From assembly GCF_009792895.1 (NCBI RefSeq), contig NZ_WSSC01000001.1, forward strand, positions 806,001-870,000: a stretch of DNA of 64,000 nucleotides. The letters are read 5' to 3'. This stretch comes from Pigmentibacter ruber (lineage in GTDB: Bacteria > Bdellovibrionota_B > Oligoflexia > Silvanigrellales > Silvanigrellaceae). The notes beneath the pieces were generated by a model. That model saw only the letters and a list, made by a program, of their open reading frames with translations, was not told the DNA's origin and ran no database searches. Below are positions 62,944 through 64,000 of this stretch, one piece after another (within the stretch, counting starts at the first letter, position 1; each line of letters opens with the position of its first letter). The translations under genes and the position numbers were made by a program.

Positions 62944-63795
62944 TTGAAAAATATTCTAAGTTTTATATTTTTTTTAATTTTTCTTTTGCAATATAATTCT
63001 GCATTTGGGTCTAGAGGTTTAATATTGAGTGCAGATAATTCTATTAATTACTATGAAAATGGATATTTAATTCGGCAAGTATTAATATTACCCAGCATTA
63101 ATTATTCCATTTCATATACCGGAGATAACTTTTTTTATGCAAAGTATTTTAAAGAAGATAAGAAATATTCTTTGCATTCTTGCAATCTACTTACTTCCAA
63201 ATGTAATCCAATAGAAACGCCAAAAGAAACAGCAGAAATTATAGATATATCATTTACTGATTATGGCTATGGGTTAATAGCAAGAAAAGATAATAAAATT
63301 GACATTTATTTGGAAGGTAATTATTCAAATACTATGTTTATAGAAGGCAGAGAAATAAAAGGAGTTTCATTTGTAGGGGACTATTTTTATGTATTGCAGG
63401 TGAAAGAAAATAGATATAATTGGATTTCATCTAGTATTAAAAAGTGTAGTTTGTTGAATTTGGTTTGCATCGATTATATTCAGCTAAATCAGCAAATTAC
63501 CTCAATTTCAAGCAATGATCAAAATGAAATTTTTGCACTTAGTAAAGATGGTTATGTTTTTTATTTTTTCAATGGTGAATTTCAATGGCAAAAAAAATTA
63601 CTAAATTATTATGCAGATAATTTATTTTATACAGACCAAGGATTTTTTATCCGCCAACAATATAATGAAAGAATTAATAACATATTACAACCGAGTCGTT
63701 ATACTGCTAGTTTTTTTCTCTGTACTGTGGAAGAAAAGTATTGTGAAAAAATTCAGACGTTGAATTCTATTCCTGTAAAAGGATCTTTTAAGTAA
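62944..63795 (+). CDS. Exported protein of unknown function with TTG start
   Basis: 283 residues. A signal peptide (about 1-21, ending NSAFGS) is followed by an all-beta-like sequence with repeated aromatic-rich short strands (SINYYENGYLIRQV, GVSFVGDYFYVLQV, FALSKDGYVFYFFNG), reminiscent of a beta-propeller, and scattered cysteines (CNLLTSKC, CSLLNLVC, CTVEEKYC) which may form disulfides. No family is recognised. The start is TTG 62944, six bases after a strong AAGGAGG; another TTG at 62941 is too close to it. It overlaps the convergent DUF2797 gene end by eight bases. Confidence 0.72.
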   Translation: MKNILSFIFFLIFLLQYNSAFGSRGLILSADNSINYYENGYLIRQVLILPSINYSISYTGDNFFYAKYFKEDKKYSLHSCNLLTSKCNPIETPKETAEIIDISFTDYGYGLIARKDNKIDIYLEGNYSNTMFIEGREIKGVSFVGDYFYVLQVKENRYNWISSSIKKCSLLNLVCIDYIQLNQQITSISSNDQNEIFALSKDGYVFYFFNGEFQWQKKLLNYYADNLFYTDQGFFIRQQYNERINNILQPSRYTASFFLCTVEEKYCEKIQTLNSIPVKGSFK

Positions 63796-64000
63796 TATCA
63801 AAATCAACGAAAAATCCTTCATGCTTTCTGACATTGAATACATGATTTTTAAAAATTAAATATTGCCCTTTAATTCCTAATATTTCATCTTCAAAAATAC
63901 TGTTTTTTTCTAAATTAATAGATTGATATTTATTTACTTGATCTGGAAAAGGATATTCAATATTTAAGATAGTAGGTTTTTCAAATAATAAAATTTCATT
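63788..64000 (-). CDS. DUF2797 family protein, C-terminal part (partial)
   Basis: A frame open to the right edge encodes the last 70 residues: ILNIEYPFPDQVNKYQSINL, then DEILGIKGQYLIF, and NVRKHEGFFVDF, ending DIT. The LGIKGQYLIF...NVRKHEG block is the C-terminal signature of DUF2797 proteins. Function of the family is unknown. The stop TAA (complement of 63788-63790) overlaps the end of the preceding gene by eight bases. The rest, including the N-terminal zinc-ribbon region expected for the family, is outside the window. Confidence 0.75.
   Translation of the reverse strand, partial: NEILLFEKPTILNIEYPFPDQVNKYQSINLEKNSIFEDEILGIKGQYLIFKNHVFNVRKHEGFFVDFDIT

Overview
The window is an AT-rich bacterial chromosome segment (by eye about one third G+C). 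It is densely packed with housekeeping and transport genes. I recognise no rRNA, tRNA, CRISPR array, prophage or insertion sequence. The organism is Gram-negative: it has Prc and Slt-type periplasmic enzymes, lipoprotein signal peptides, LipB, an Opp transporter with a signal-peptide-bearing binding protein, and methyl-accepting chemotaxis proteins. AT-rich sequence together with Rpn, a SufS-SufU-SufC-SufB-SufD cluster, MetH and Kdp would fit an AT-rich Bdellovibrionota/Oligoflexia-type lineage such as Silvanigrellales. That placement is an inference from gene content and is not proven.

Layout. 0-4.6 kb: the tail of a membrane protein, an Rpn-family nuclease with an altered catalytic residue, the ABC-F ATPase Uup, and a divergent spermidine-synthase-like protein. 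4.6-10.3 kb: the tail-specific protease Prc divergent from a Fur regulator, a degenerate pyruvate kinase coupled to a lipid kinase, and a MazG-like hydrolase. 10.4-15 kb: two overlapping chemotaxis transducers without sensor domains, convergent with a periplasmic sugar-binding-type protein, then a small unknown protein and a glycine-rich lipoprotein. 15-21.3 kb: malate dehydrogenase, UbiE/MenG, CobU and a glutaminyl-cyclase-like M28 enzyme, abutting the divergent operon surE-kamA-SDR. 21.3-26.9 kb: a complete oppABCDF operon. 27.3-33 kb: a methionine/one-carbon operon made of a homocysteine-methyltransferase-like/MetF fusion, a [2Fe-2S] ferredoxin and B12-dependent MetH. 33-39.9 kb: a two-component system whose kinase gene overlaps the 5' end of a lytic transglycosylase gene, then a PhnC/PhnE-type ABC transporter coupled to lipB. 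39.9-46.7 kb: an M48 protease with a YjgN-type membrane protein, a cation-diffusion facilitator, a divergent DAACS transporter, exonuclease III and an exported metallophosphoesterase. 46.7-56.1 kb: a 957-residue ABC1/UbiB-like protein divergent from the SUF iron-sulfur operon (sufS, sufU, sufC, sufB, sufD, Rieske protein), then yajQ. 56.2-64 kb: kdpF-kdpA-kdpB-kdpC, a KdpD reduced to its N-terminal half, a membrane HAMP-PAS protein without kinase domain, an exported unknown protein, and the end of a DUF2797 protein.

Functional links. CobU can supply cobalamin to MetH. MetF can supply methyl-tetrahydrofolate to MetH, and the ferredoxin between them is a plausible electron donor for one of the two. 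The SUF operon would build the clusters of KamA, the ferredoxin and the Rieske protein. Prc, Slt, LipB and Opp point to active envelope turnover and peptide recycling.

Most notable observations: (1) the N-terminal domain of the MetF fusion has lost all three zinc-binding cysteines and the substrate aspartate, while MetH keeps its cysteines; (2) the Kdp sensor is split into a kinase-less KdpD and a kinase-less HAMP-PAS protein; (3) the pyruvate kinase has its two metal ligands reciprocally exchanged (Glu to Asp and Asp to Glu); (4) the ABC1 protein is about twice the usual size with an altered KxGQ motif; (5) two divergent gene pairs have no spacer or overlapping 5' ends. I did not find a coherent new defence or mobile system. 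The novelty here lies in remodelled versions of known systems.
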